A stretch of 30,544 nt of DNA from Seminavis robusta (GCA_903772945.1 CAICTM010001369.1:1-30544), one strand, 5' to 3'. Positions 18,626-28,606 are shown, numbered from the stretch's first letter. Notes: a model not told the origin generated them from the sequence alone. Translations and numbers: made by a program.

Positions 18626-21615
18626 CTAGACGCTCAGGTTCTCGCTGTAATCATGCTGGTGTTCCTCGATGGGCTCTGCCAAGGAATTTGGGGATTGCTC
18701 TTCTTTCTCGTACTCATCTTCCATTGCTTCCATCACAGACTCTCCGTACGATGTGGTAGACATGCCGCTCCTTGCTTTGCCTGTGTAAACATTGACAAAC
18801 CATGTTTGAAGCTTCCCAAGTCCCTTTGCTTCGATCTGATCTTCTCGAGGTACCAACCAGCTTTTCTTCCCAGCAGCAATCAGGGCATCCGCTGTGGCTT
18901 GAGAGCAGTGGATCTTGCCCCCCACTCCATTGCTCTCCATGCGGCTTGCAGTGTTTACTGTTTCGGATCGAAAGCACAGGACAAGACTAGTCAGTTGCTT
19001 TGCCTCTTCCGAGATTCTCAGCTGTCAGGGGCCAAACTTCAAAGTCTTACCTGTGTCACCAAAAAGCTAGTAGATAAATGAAGGACAAGCAAAGCAAGTG
19101 AAGTGGTGAGGAATACATTAGAGACTGATCGAACGCACAGCTACAGTCGTTCATTAGGACAAACCTGGAACCTTCCCTTGTCACCACGCAAAACACCTGC
19201 AGCACGAAGAGGGCAATCGGCGTGAGATTGGAAATGGTCTGGGTTACTTGCATTGCATTCTCAAGCACGATCATACCGGCCGTGGTGCTTCCGCTGTACA
19301 GCCCTACTCTCATGTCCAAGTCCATCAAATCTTCTCCGAGCCTATCCACAAGCCCCTGAGTAACTTCCTTCATCGCTGCCATTGCATCATCGGCAAATCT
19401 ACACATTATGACAGCATGTTTCTCTTGTGGCTTGGGGATTCCTTTCAATGCAGAGGTAAGAACAGAGGTGAGAATGTTGTACTTGAAGGTGCAAATTGGG
19501 TTCTATCATGTGCTTGCTTACCTGTGACGGCCACGTAACAGTCACTGCAAGTTGCAGGAATCAGCATGAGGAAGCTGAAACAATTGGAAGATGGAACCAT
19601 ATCAAGAGGTTCGCCTGCACTGTACTCACCCTATCGTCTCCACTGAATGGGGAGATCAACCACAAGCAATGGTCAGTGTGAGTTTCCAATGACAAATTTG
19701 ATCATCAGCTCCTGCACCACCGGTCGCGCGCTTACCCTTGAATACTCTTCGCCTAAGAGCAATCTTATCAAACTCTGGAGTGGCATTAACAAACAAAACT
19801 GTGTCAGGCAAGCAAACAACACCATTGGAGATTTCCTTTTGTCACCGTACCTCCGTAGAGAGCTTCCAAGAGCTCAAAGACTTCAATGGGAGTTCGCTTG
19901 GATGACCAAGCTGTGAAGCCCTTCAGATCAGCAAAGAAGATTGTGGTGTTTTGGAAATTATCAGCAATGGGCCTGCTACTACTGCCAGTGGAGGATCCGA
20001 TGACAGCATCAACCTTCATGTCATCAACGGATTGCGCTTGATTGCCTACATCAACAACGCTGGTGCTGAGATACTTGGTGACTCTGTTCTCTTGTTGCTG
20101 CTTCTGTTTGTTTTCCTCATAGAGTTTTTCACGGACTTGTTTGGGGAACAAGGACGAGACAATAGCACCCGATGCCAATGCCCGTTCCATGACAAGCCTT
20201 TGACGGCGGGCAACTGTGCAATCATAGATGACGAAGACTGTGGAAGTGAAGAGAAAGATCAAGGCAGCCGCCACAGCAAATGTGGCCGGATCGGACGTCA
20301 TGTACTCATCTTCCATGTCCTTTGATGGGTATAAATGAATAGCTCTCGGACAGAACTTCTCGGACAAGGGAATCCCCGTGTAGGAGCTGCTTTTGGTGGT
20401 CTCCATGGCTTCGTGCAGTGTCATGTGCTTGCCCAGGTAGTCATAGCTGGCATCATGAAGATCTCCACCACCCAGAAAGGTTGCTTCAGGCCCATCTAAA
20501 CGATACGTAAAGGAAGGTCCGCATTCATTGGAGAAGACCACAATGATGCCCTTGGATTCGGGGGACAGAATATCTCGAATCAACACACGCCAAAAGAACA
20601 CGTAAACAAAGGTTCCGACGAACTGTTGCCTTTCTTCCAAGTCCAATTGGACGGATTCCAAGTTGTTGAACATGGGATACAGGATGGAGCTTGCTGGCTC
20701 GGACGGGTCTTCATTAGGAGAGATGAATTTTGACCTCCAGTTGTTGGAATACTCTGCCTTGCTGACTTGTTCTTCATTGGTTGGATCTGTCACAATGGTT
20801 CCTTGCTGGGCCAGTGTGACTCGTTGCTCTGCAAGAGCTGCTTCGATGCTATCCGCTTCTCTCTTTTGGGTCGGATCAGTGGGTGTTGTGAGAGTCCACA
20901 TGTCAAAATTGAGTGGGTTGCCGCCATCACTAGCAATAGGGTGGTTGTGCCAGACGGGGAGGTAGTTTGTGTGATTGGCAAAGGTACCTTCGACGGGTCC
21001 ATTGTAGCTCCAAATGTCCGGTACGAACGAATTTTCCACGCTGTTATCCACTTCAAACGGCCAGTTTTCGTCCCTGCTCTGTACGTCAAGACTCTCGCGA
21101 ATCCAGCCATGACTCTGATTGACATAGTCATTCCAGTCGGGGCGTTGGTCTTGCTCTACCAGGAGGGCTAGGGAGCAAGAGAAGCCCCTGGCCAACTTGA
21201 GCAACTTGGTGGCCTGCAATCCAAATCGAGGCAGAGTGACAAATGGCCAAGTGCTGTTGGATGCCTCGGCATATGCCAGCATTTTGACCACAAAGGCATC
21301 GGTCGAACCTAGCACATGATCCAACGTCTTGCCCACACTCTCATAAATCTTGTTGGCATCATTGTGGAACTTGGTTTCAAAATCTTGCTCTGCTTGACGG
21401 CTCATGTACAGGTAAACGGCTACCACAACAGCAATGGCAGAACAGGCCAACAGAAAGAGGACCAGCATGCGCAACCAAAAGACTGCCTTGGACTCACCCT
21501 TGGCAATCTCTTCTCGCTTTTCCTTGTGGTTGCTCACCAACGCTGACTCGGTGTGAACTACACTGGAGTGGCCGGAGTAAGAGGCATCGCCGGCAGGAGG
21601 AGGCTCGGTCGTCAT
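18626..21615 (-). CDS. Receptor-type nucleotide cyclase, copy B (8 exons)
   Basis: Exons (5' to 3'): 21615-19851, 19774-19736, 19642-19630, 19544-19522, 19441-19277, 19196-19165, 19066-19051, 18957-18626; 794 aa. All seven small or terminal exons have the same lengths as in copy A (39, 13, 23, 165, 32, 16, 332 nt); only exon 1 differs (1765 against 1756). The layout is also the same: membrane segment near residues 44-72, extracellular sensor, second membrane segment, linker helix, class III catalytic domain and no phosphodiesterase. Metal-binding Asp residues (FFADLKGF, IGDCY) and the Asn/Arg pair (VNTASR) are intact. Differences include RVGLYSG in place of RVGLHSG, GEFDKIAL in place of GAFDKIAL, and a changed linker before the cyclase. 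The first donor is GTACGG, weaker than GTATGT in copy A. It probably forms homodimers, or heterodimers with copy A, as class III cyclases need two chains. Confidence 0.93.
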
Positions 21616-23024
21616 GGTGGAAGATTGGGTGACTTTGACGAGCTGTGTTTCTTTCTTCGCGGCGCTAGCTAGCAGTGATCTTGGTTTGTGGGTAGTGGAT
21701 GGTGTGTGTTGACGGAGGAATTGATTGGGAGCAACGATCGGCTATTTTGATGTGCGGTTTTGTGAGGGTGCAACCGGTATAGGGGAGAGGAATGCAGCAA
21801 TGCAGTCATGGAAGCTCTCAATAACTCTTTTAGCCTTTAGCTCTTTATCGATGCAAGAACCTGTACTGTACGTTCCGGTAAATCCTATTGGTTGGATTAG
21901 ACTGTACTCTGTACTCTGTATTCATAATACTTTTTATTAAGGATTCCTATGTCATTCTCAGTCCGAAAAGACGCGACTAGATATACTGTTGCAAGAGAGT
22001 ACTTGAGTACTTCCAAGTACAAGTACCGCTTATCGCTATATCGTACTGACCGTACGGGTACAGTACAGTCGTATGCAGTATCGTAAGCTATCCAAGCAAT
22101 CCCATATTGCCACATCAACGAGCTAAGAAGGCACAGCGCACCAGGGGCATATTACGGTGCTCTTGCTTCGCTCTGGAAACGCTTCGAAGCTTTCATTTAA
22201 GCCAGCGGAGTAAACATAATGTCGGGGAGGCTGGAGAAATCCTTGCTGCCATTCCAAATACTGGCACTGGACTAGCTGGACTAGTGCCAGTACCGGTACG
22301 GCACCAACCTAAAAGAGTGGGTGGGTTGGGGGTTGGGGATAGCATTGATTTTCTCCACCCACCGATATAGTCGCTCGCGCTTGCGTGAACATGTTGTAGA
22401 TTTAGTTAAAGGGTGTTGGAAATGGGGTACATGTATGAATACATGTACAATTGAACTTGATGTCTTACATGAAGCTGATGTTGATCGATCGGCTTCGCGA
22501 TCGATCAATCGAATTTTTTAAAAGCAACCGGAATTTCTCCGAACGTTCAAAAGATTTATGTAGTCTAACTACAGCTAATTACGTAGCTGGTACTCGAATA
22601 CCGGACAGATTTGATTGGACCACCAAGCCCACGAAAACAGCGAGCGGAGAAAGAGATGACTTAGCAAAATGACCCTGAATTCTTCAAAGCAAAACTCTGG
22701 GAAAGATGAGGAGGTTTGTCCGAACAAGAATGTCGATTGGTGAGCTATCGGTGTCAAGCAGCTGGAATGCAATGATGAAGGCGCAAAGGAAAAGGATCCA
22801 AGAGAAGATAGCAAGCTCCAAAGAAAATGAGAATGCTCAACTCCGTTTTCGAACTGGAAGCTTGCAAAGGCAGACTGTATCACTGCGCTGTTCCTTCGCT
22901 GGAGAGTGGAGAGAAAAGACGATGTGGTCCTCTGGCTAGCTAGCTATCATGAGTGTTGCCACTTCTTGGTTCCACAAATAATCTCGTTGCGTTTGTCTGC
23001 TAGTCCAGTAGTGCGTTTCTAACC
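21616..23024. other. Intergenic between cyclase B and the YWxW gene
   Basis: The promoter of cyclase B should lie at the left end and that of the + strand YWxW gene at the right end. Blocks shared with the DNA upstream of cyclase A lie at about 21945-21980 (GACGCGACT), 22121-22180, 22530-22560 and 22705-22735. An ORF of 24 codons at 22669-22743 (ends EEVCPNKNVDW) overlaps the last block. GTAC-rich palindromic DNA covers about 22010-22085 and 22280-22300. A palindrome GATCGATCGGCTTCGCGATCGATC lies at 22483-22506. A + strand ORF at 22706-22939 (77 aa, basic) has no recognisable domain. Confidence 0.4.
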
Positions 23025-24020
23025 ATGGCCCCCAATCAAAAGTTTCAAGCGAATTCGCTCCACACTGCCCATGACAATGAGCCCTCCTTGTTGTTGGCCC
23101 AGCCCCAGCAATACTTGCCATTGACAAATCAGCAGGTGCAAGACGAGACAGTCATTCAGCATGATGCCACAGCCATCAAGGATCTTTCTGTCAACAAGCC
23201 GATTTCCTCTGGAGTTGCCGTGGAGCAGAACAATGACCGGAGGAAACAGGATGAGAATGAGAAGTATTGGAACTGGCCTACGTTACCTCGTGACACAGCC
23301 GTGGTGAAGTGCTCTTCTTTCAAGATCAAGGGGGGAAAGCAGCACAGCCAAGCTCACGACTTTTTATTCTCGGCCGATTTCATTGAAGCCAAACTGGTGG
23401 CGGAATCGCAGCGGATTCAAGAACGATTGCAACAGGGAGTCACCATCATCCGTGCGCCTCCCAGGGAGGATGGTTACTGGGAGGAACGTTCTGGCAAGGA
23501 CGTGGTACTCTCCAATGCCAACCAAGCCGTGTCGGAACGCACGGGGTACTGGGATTGGTCGCCCAGTGTCGAGACGGACCGTGCTCCTCTCATCGCCTTG
23601 ATTCGTCAGGAAGAGTTTGCCCGGCAGCAAGTATCGGCCAAGACCATGGAACACCTGGAGCAACTGCCGCCTTCAACCGAACATGCCGCCACAAAGTGTC
23701 GTCGGACCATATCCAACAATAACAAGGATGACGCTTACTGGCACTGGGAATCACCTCCTACTACCATCCATGCCGATCCCAGCACGGTCCATGATTCGTA
23801 TTGGGAATGGAATACCGAACGAACAACGACAGCCGAGGCGGCAGCCTTGCTGGCATCCATTCTAGAGCATGAAGCTACTCGCCAGCTCTTCTCCATCGAA
23901 CATGTGACTGACACACTTGTCGCAGGTGTGCAACAAGAAGAACACGACAGTGCTGGGTCCAAGCGCAATATGACCCAGGAATCGGAGGACTACACATACT
24001 GGACCTGGGTGTCTTCCTAA
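23025..24020 (+). CDS. YWxW-repeat protein of unknown function
   Basis: A single-exon gene for 331 aa. The ATG at 23025 sits in ACCATGG, a strong eukaryotic start context, and the stop TAA is at 24018-24020. The protein has no signal peptide or membrane segment and is Gln/Glu/Ala-rich. Six short aromatic motifs are spread along it: YWNW (81-84), YWEE (151-154, second Trp lost), YWDW (175-178), YWHW (238-241), YWEW (259-262) and YWTW (325-328). Most are preceded by an acidic or polar residue pair and followed by a Ser, Pro or Thr. Between the motifs lie amphipathic helices such as FIEAKLVAESQRIQERLQQ and LIALIRQEEFARQQ. Regular spacing of aromatic anchors with helices suggests a scaffold that binds partners through the YWxW motifs. 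That is inference; I know no named family for it. Confidence 0.88.
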   Translation: MAPNQKFQANSLHTAHDNEPSLLLAQPQQYLPLTNQQVQDETVIQHDATAIKDLSVNKPISSGVAVEQNNDRRKQDENEKYWNWPTLPRDTAVVKCSSFKIKGGKQHSQAHDFLFSADFIEAKLVAESQRIQERLQQGVTIIRAPPREDGYWEERSGKDVVLSNANQAVSERTGYWDWSPSVETDRAPLIALIRQEEFARQQVSAKTMEHLEQLPPSTEHAATKCRRTISNNNKDDAYWHWESPPTTIHADPSTVHDSYWEWNTERTTTAEAAALLASILEHEATRQLFSIEHVTDTLVAGVQQEEHDSAGSKRNMTQESEDYTYWTWVSS

Positions 24021-24642
24021 CTAATGACAAAGCCGATGGGGAGGATACACTTTGCTCTAAGGTGATCATCAGATAGATGGTTATGATCCATTTATCCCTT
24101 GCCTTGAATAATAGAAACTAATAGCTACATGATTTCGTGCATGTGCATACCTACCAAAGCTAGCTAGAGAGCTAGAGAAGCAGGTGTGCTGTGGCTGCTT
24201 CGGTCTTCATTCCCATCTTCGGCAACGAACACGCCAGGTTTATCTTTGAATCTCAACGCAAGCATGCGCGACCACAACGCAACAAGTGCTCGAATGACTC
24301 GTGACTCATTTATGCCACCACGACAAGAATGTTTTCTACAGTATCAATGCCGTACTAGTACCGGTAGCGTACTACCTAGTAGCGGCAAGTTCTGCAGGCC
24401 GTACGGTACGGAGCACCGTTGGGAAACGCGCTGCCTTCCTTATTTAGAATTATAGGTATGTTTTGTTAAAATACACATGTAGATAGAGTACTCGTAAGAC
24501 ACTTTCGTGTCATCGTCTTCAGCTCCCACGCCGACAGAGGTCAATCTTCGTCGCCGCAGCCTGGCATCTGACCATGCCTTCTTGCCTTGTTCTGTTTTGT
24601 CTTGTCTTGCCGAGCAATGGAATGGAATGAGGGTGCCTCTCT
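24021..24642. other. Intergenic, no gene seen
   Basis: The stretch lies between convergent 3' ends of the YWxW gene (+) and the Myb/SANT-like gene (-), so terminator and polyadenylation signals of both should be here. CTAGCTAG and GGTACCGGTA-type palindromes occur at about 24160-24175 and 24355-24415. I find no conserved open frame. Confidence 0.45.
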
Positions 24643-25509
24643 CTAGTAGTAGTTGATCCTGGGGCGCTTCGGGGCAGGTTCAGCCGTGGGGGTTGTAGTA
24701 GTACTACCCAAAGCAGCCAACGTGTTGAGAGCCCTCCTCCTGAGGTTAGCTTGGTCCACCGCAGGCGTGGTGGGGAAAAGGTTGGCCGTGGAAGAACCGG
24801 ACAACGCGGCCAAAGCGTTCAAAGCCAACAAGTCATTGCGGATGTTCATCGATCCAAAATTGCTTGCTGCGAGGAGAAGAGGAGCAAGCTGGTCCAGGAC
24901 TGCAGCACGACTGATGCTGGGGGCCGTGGGGGTTGCCACGGAAGCAGCCACCAGTCTCGCATGCACCGAGGCATTATTGCCACCGCCAAGGCCCGGAACA
25001 AGAAAGTTGACTTGGTTGCGGCCCAACGGAGCTGTCATATTCCCGGACAGGGGAAAAGAAAGGACGCTGTCTTCTGCCCTGAACACATTGGTACCTGGAG
25101 CCACATTCCCCCCATTGTTGATGGTGGTGTTTGATGCAACAGTTGGCCCGCAGCGGGACGAGACATTGGCTTGGAGGTGGTCATCAAAGCTTTTCTTCTT
25201 CAAATCCTCATATATACGCAAAGCTTCTTCAAAGCGTTCTCTGGACGCACTGATCCTGGCGTCTCTTTCCTGCTGCTCTGTCTCCGAGAAGATCCTCTTC
25301 ACGAAAGTCTTCCTGCCATTGTAGTTGCTTCCTTCCATCCTCTTGGAGACTCGTTTGGGTATGCAATTAAGCATTTCGGCCAAGTAGGCACGCAAGGTCG
25401 AGCCTTCTTTGATGGAGAGAGAGCCATCGCGGAACTCCTCCGCAAGTATATCCATGTATTCCAGCTCCTCTGGGTGCCAGTGGCCGGTCCTTACCTGTTT
25501 TGAGTCCAT
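24643..25509 (-). CDS. Myb/SANT-like domain nuclear protein
   Basis: A single-exon gene for 288 aa, with ATG at 25509 and TAG at 24643-24645. Residues about 7-70 form a Myb/SANT-like helix bundle of the type common in diatoms: TGHWHPEELEYMDILAEEF, then FRDGSLSIKEGSTLRAYLAEMLNC and IPKRVSKRMEG, with the aromatic/acidic start and basic third helix expected for DNA or chromatin contact. A Glu/Arg-rich, probably coiled-coil stretch follows (about 74-112, SETEQQERDARISASRERF). The rest is low-complexity Asn/Gly/Ala/Thr/Leu-rich sequence with AxxALxxLAAL-like helices. The C-terminus PAPKRPRINYY contains a likely nuclear localisation signal (PKRPR). A single repeat with no other domain suggests a small regulator. 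Its targets are unknown. The family assignment comes from memory of the motif. Confidence 0.83.
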   Translation of the reverse strand: MDSKQVRTGHWHPEELEYMDILAEEFRDGSLSIKEGSTLRAYLAEMLNCIPKRVSKRMEGSNYNGRKTFVKRIFSETEQQERDARISASRERFEEALRIYEDLKKKSFDDHLQANVSSRCGPTVASNTTINNGGNVAPGTNVFRAEDSVLSFPLSGNMTAPLGRNQVNFLVPGLGGGNNASVHARLVAASVATPTAPSISRAAVLDQLAPLLLAASNFGSMNIRNDLLALNALAALSGSSTANLFPTTPAVDQANLRRRALNTLAALGSTTTTPTAEPAPKRPRINYY

Positions 25510-26780
25510 GTTGCAAGCGACGAAAGTGAATGAGCTAAAGTGGTCTAGCTAGAAGCGGTGGTTTATGACTGCCGTGAACCGTGAACAATGCTCTTCCCTC
25601 GCGGATGTGAGCGGCGAGTTGAGCGGCGTCTGGAGATGTGTTCTCTGCTCCCGATAGACTAGTTCTACCAACACACAAGCAGTTCTTTTTGCTTTCTGTT
25701 TTGATGTTCAGGCGACCCACTTTTCTTTCCCCAGCAATTCGGAGGAATATGCTCTGTTGAAATGAAGAGGTCGTATACTAACATGTGAGAGCTAAGGATT
25801 ACCCGACGACGACGCTACGATACCGTAAAAGAATGGTAGATCTACCTGGTACCGGTAATGGTAGATCTTCAATTACGGTGATATTATGGTGCATTCACGG
25901 CTGCCGATAGGCTCTCTGACGGAAGGAACTTCGGAATTAATTGACCGGCTCCATCAAAACTCGACATCATCCACAAATAAACCAGCAAGCAACTCCAGCT
26001 ACTAGCTAGCTAGCTAGTCTAGCACACTGTACCACCGGTACCGGTACCCACTGTACAACCGACCTATTGCTCCTATGATAGTAGTGGCCCGCAGCTCCAG
26101 CCCACGTGTATTTCTGGCAACCGAATTAAAACGTCAAGAACAGCAAGGAATACCGGTAGCATCACGGTAGTTCTCACTGAGAATGGCGGCCTATTCTTCA
26201 CTCCTGAGCTCCTGAGTGTCCAGTCTTCAACGTCAATTCGCGTTGAAGAACAAATAATCAGCGATCCAATGTTCTACCATGGAACTCGCATACCGGTAGA
26301 ATGTCATGAGCTCTAGAAGAATCCAAACGGGACCCATTCGAAACCGTGATTCGATTGAAACAACTACATGTACATGTACTAGCTACGACTGTACTAGTTT
26401 AAGGGTGGTTTTGAGACTTACACGTAGAACTCAGGTAGATCTCAGCACAAATGATTTGGCTCACAACCCACATTGGTGTCAAGGGTGTAAATGGCACTCA
26501 CAAGGTTTAACACTTAAGAGGAATGAGAACCCGACAATAACAGCAAATCGAGCCAAAATCAGCCTCTTTTATTAATTATACACTCGCCTTCTATGTTTGA
26601 CCTATTAACACCAATACAAACAATAAAGCCTACTATCATTGGAGTTAATTACAGTGGTGTTGATCCACTTTTATTGGAGTTAACAGAAGTTGTGGAACAC
26701 TTTACAGCCAGAAGAATATCTGGTGTACTGTTTTACTATAGGAAAACGGAATGTAAAATTTTCACGGCTCACGACTGCCC
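25510..26780. other. Intergenic, palindrome-rich, no gene seen
   Basis: The first part should hold the promoter of the Myb/SANT-like gene. Palindromic runs include GGTACCGGTA at 25848-25857, CTAGCTAGCTAGCTAG at 26002-26017 and ACCGGTACCGGTACC at 26034-26048, plus ACATGTACATGTAC at about 26365-26378. Between 26590 and 26784 a 63-codon open frame (MFDLLTPIQTIKPTIIGVNY...) looks mildly coding-like and contains two ATTGGAGTTAA repeats, but I cannot assign it. Confidence 0.4.
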
Positions 26781-26948
26781 TTAAACTAGTGGCTAGTGTT
26801 CGCTCTACTGGGTGAAATTGTCATGTGAAATCGGATTATGTCACATGACATCGCAAATCATTTATGTGCCAGTTAGGGTAGAAAGTATACCCAGAATTTG
26901 AATTAGAGAGATGACCGTTGATGTCGCATGACAATTATCACTAGTTTA
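26781..26948. mobile_element. Small fold-back (MITE-like) element
   Basis: The outer inverted repeats are perfect over 10 bp: TAAACTAGTG at 26782-26791 and its complement at 26939-26948. An inner pair, AATTGTCATG at 26816-26825 and its complement at 26927-26936, is also perfect over 10 bp. A third hairpin nests at the left: TGTCATGTGA 26819-26828 against TCACATGACA 26841-26850 with a 12-nt loop. The left end begins with TTAA, the target of piggyBac-type elements; the right flank is TTTAG, so a target duplication is not evident. It carries no open frame. Confidence 0.5.
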
Positions 26949-27171
26949 GTACTACTTAGCGTAGAATTTCACTGCCATCTGTTTCAAATCAGAACATGCA
27001 ACATACAAGAACCTCAACAACAGACATGTTCGACGTACTCGACAAGAGGAAGTTAACAAAGCAAGGTGATGCATGCATCAACTACCAAGCATTGATCATC
27101 TCCTGTTTGTCTGGGTGACCATTCAATATGTGATTTCCCATGCAAGGCTGTCCAGAGTTGTTGCAGATCCA

Positions 27172-28606
27172 CTACTGCTTTCCCTTGTGGTTTGGTTGCC
27201 ATTGCTGGCACTCGCGACAGACAAAGGATATGTAAGCATGACAGATGGCGCATTTGCCCTGTGCTTTGTGGTTTGGATTGTTCTTCCTGCCTCTCTTGGT
27301 TGGTGTAGGAGCAACATGCTGCTTGGATGCATTGATGGAAAAGGGACAATCTTCTTTGTTGGCAACATGAGTGCCATTGTGCCCAACTTTTGCTGCAGCT
27401 CTTGCAGTTCGCTTCCTCAATGCCTTCAACTCATAGGTGTTGTCAATGAGTTCCTCTGCCAGAGTAGAAAAGAACTCACCAGAGGTTGAGTAGCTGCAGT
27501 TGCTGCTTTGGCATCCTCTTGCAAGAAGATAAGAGTCAACAACACACATTCCAAAGAGAGACATATTGACTCTTCTGTGCCACATGGTGGTCTTCAGCTT
27601 CCTCTCCAATATGAGCCCTGCTTGACGAAACCGGTTGTGTTGATCAATGCGACCACATGCCGTGTAATAGATCTCACAAGCCTCTGGTTGGGGAACATTG
27701 ACTTCAACAAGTGTCGGAGGGGCATTCGGTTCTTTGTCAACCTGTCGCCATCGCTTTCGAATACATGGATGACCTGCAGCCAATGAGGAACAAGTGGAGA
27801 CAAAGTACCGGCGGTCTCTATCCACCCACACATATGCCATCAAGGAGGTTCCAGTTTCTTCATCCTTGCAGACAATACCATGTCGATCTCCCTTTCCACC
27901 GTTCAACTGTTTGGTTCCAAGATAATTCATTGTGAATTCCTTGGTTGCCGTTTTGACAGTACCAATGAAGTGAAGGCCAATGCCGAAAAGCCTCTTGGCT
28001 GCTTGGACGGATGCAAAGTAGGAGTCAGCCACCACAATCCTGCCGCTGTTAGCCCATGGTTTGACCAAGTCATACAGGATGTTGCACCTGTGCAAGAACC
28101 TGTGACGCGGGATCAGAAGTTCAGTGTCAGTTACAGAATAATAAAGAATAAAGACAATGTTCTTCACATGAAAACCTCAGTTGACTTACCCGTTTGAATC
28201 TTCTTCCGCTCCGGTGGCCTCCAGTAGTTCCTTTTCCTTCTCTGAAGCTGCAATGGCGGCCACAGCTTTCACCAACTTCAGCTGTAGCATAATTCCTGAC
28301 AGGCCACAAGCTGAGTTCTGGATCTCACATCCGTCATCAGGCTTCCATTCGATGGCAAGCAACATACTGCGGAAGCCCCATGTTTATCCAATGTCCACCC
28401 AATCCATACCACCTACTTATGAACTCATCCACCACGATGATCTCAGACGGAGTCATGTACTTCTTTCGATGGTCATTGAAGCGGTTAACAAAGTCTTGAC
28501 ACAATGCCCATCGATGTTCTTCAGACGAAACATCCGCTGGACGGACATCTGGTTGGAAACTCCACACCATGTACTTCAGAAGAACATCGAACCGGTCTCT
28601 TGACAT
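27172..28606 (-). pseudogene. piggyBac-type (DDE_Tnp_1_7) transposase, truncated and frameshifted
   Basis: Two exons: 28606-28190 and 28099-27172, with an intron at 28100-28189 (donor GTAAGT, acceptor CGTCACAG). The piggyBac catalytic triad is all present: IIVVDEFISRWYG, then IVVADSYFAS and CGRIDQHNRF. The family's C-terminal cysteine-rich ribbon is there too (CAICHAYISFVCREC). Two defects mark it as dead. First, at about 28352-28360 the frame breaks: GLPQYVAC runs into a stop, while the expected EWKPDDGCEIQNSACG continues in another frame, consistent with one inserted or two lost bases. Second, the frame before MSRDRFDVLL meets a stop within a few codons, so the family's usual N-terminal region (100 or more residues) is missing. 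It would have cut and pasted DNA at TTAA sites in the nucleus. Confidence 0.92.

Noticed and set aside
24653..25324. + strand ORF of 223 codons opposite the Myb/SANT-like gene
   Set aside because: It is antisense to a recognisable domain and low-complexity tail; the product is a mirror of Ala/Leu-rich codons with no motif.
27073..27489. + strand ORF of 138 codons near the transposase
   Set aside because: It is mostly antisense to the conserved C-terminal Cys ribbon of the piggyBac transposase, so not a separate gene.
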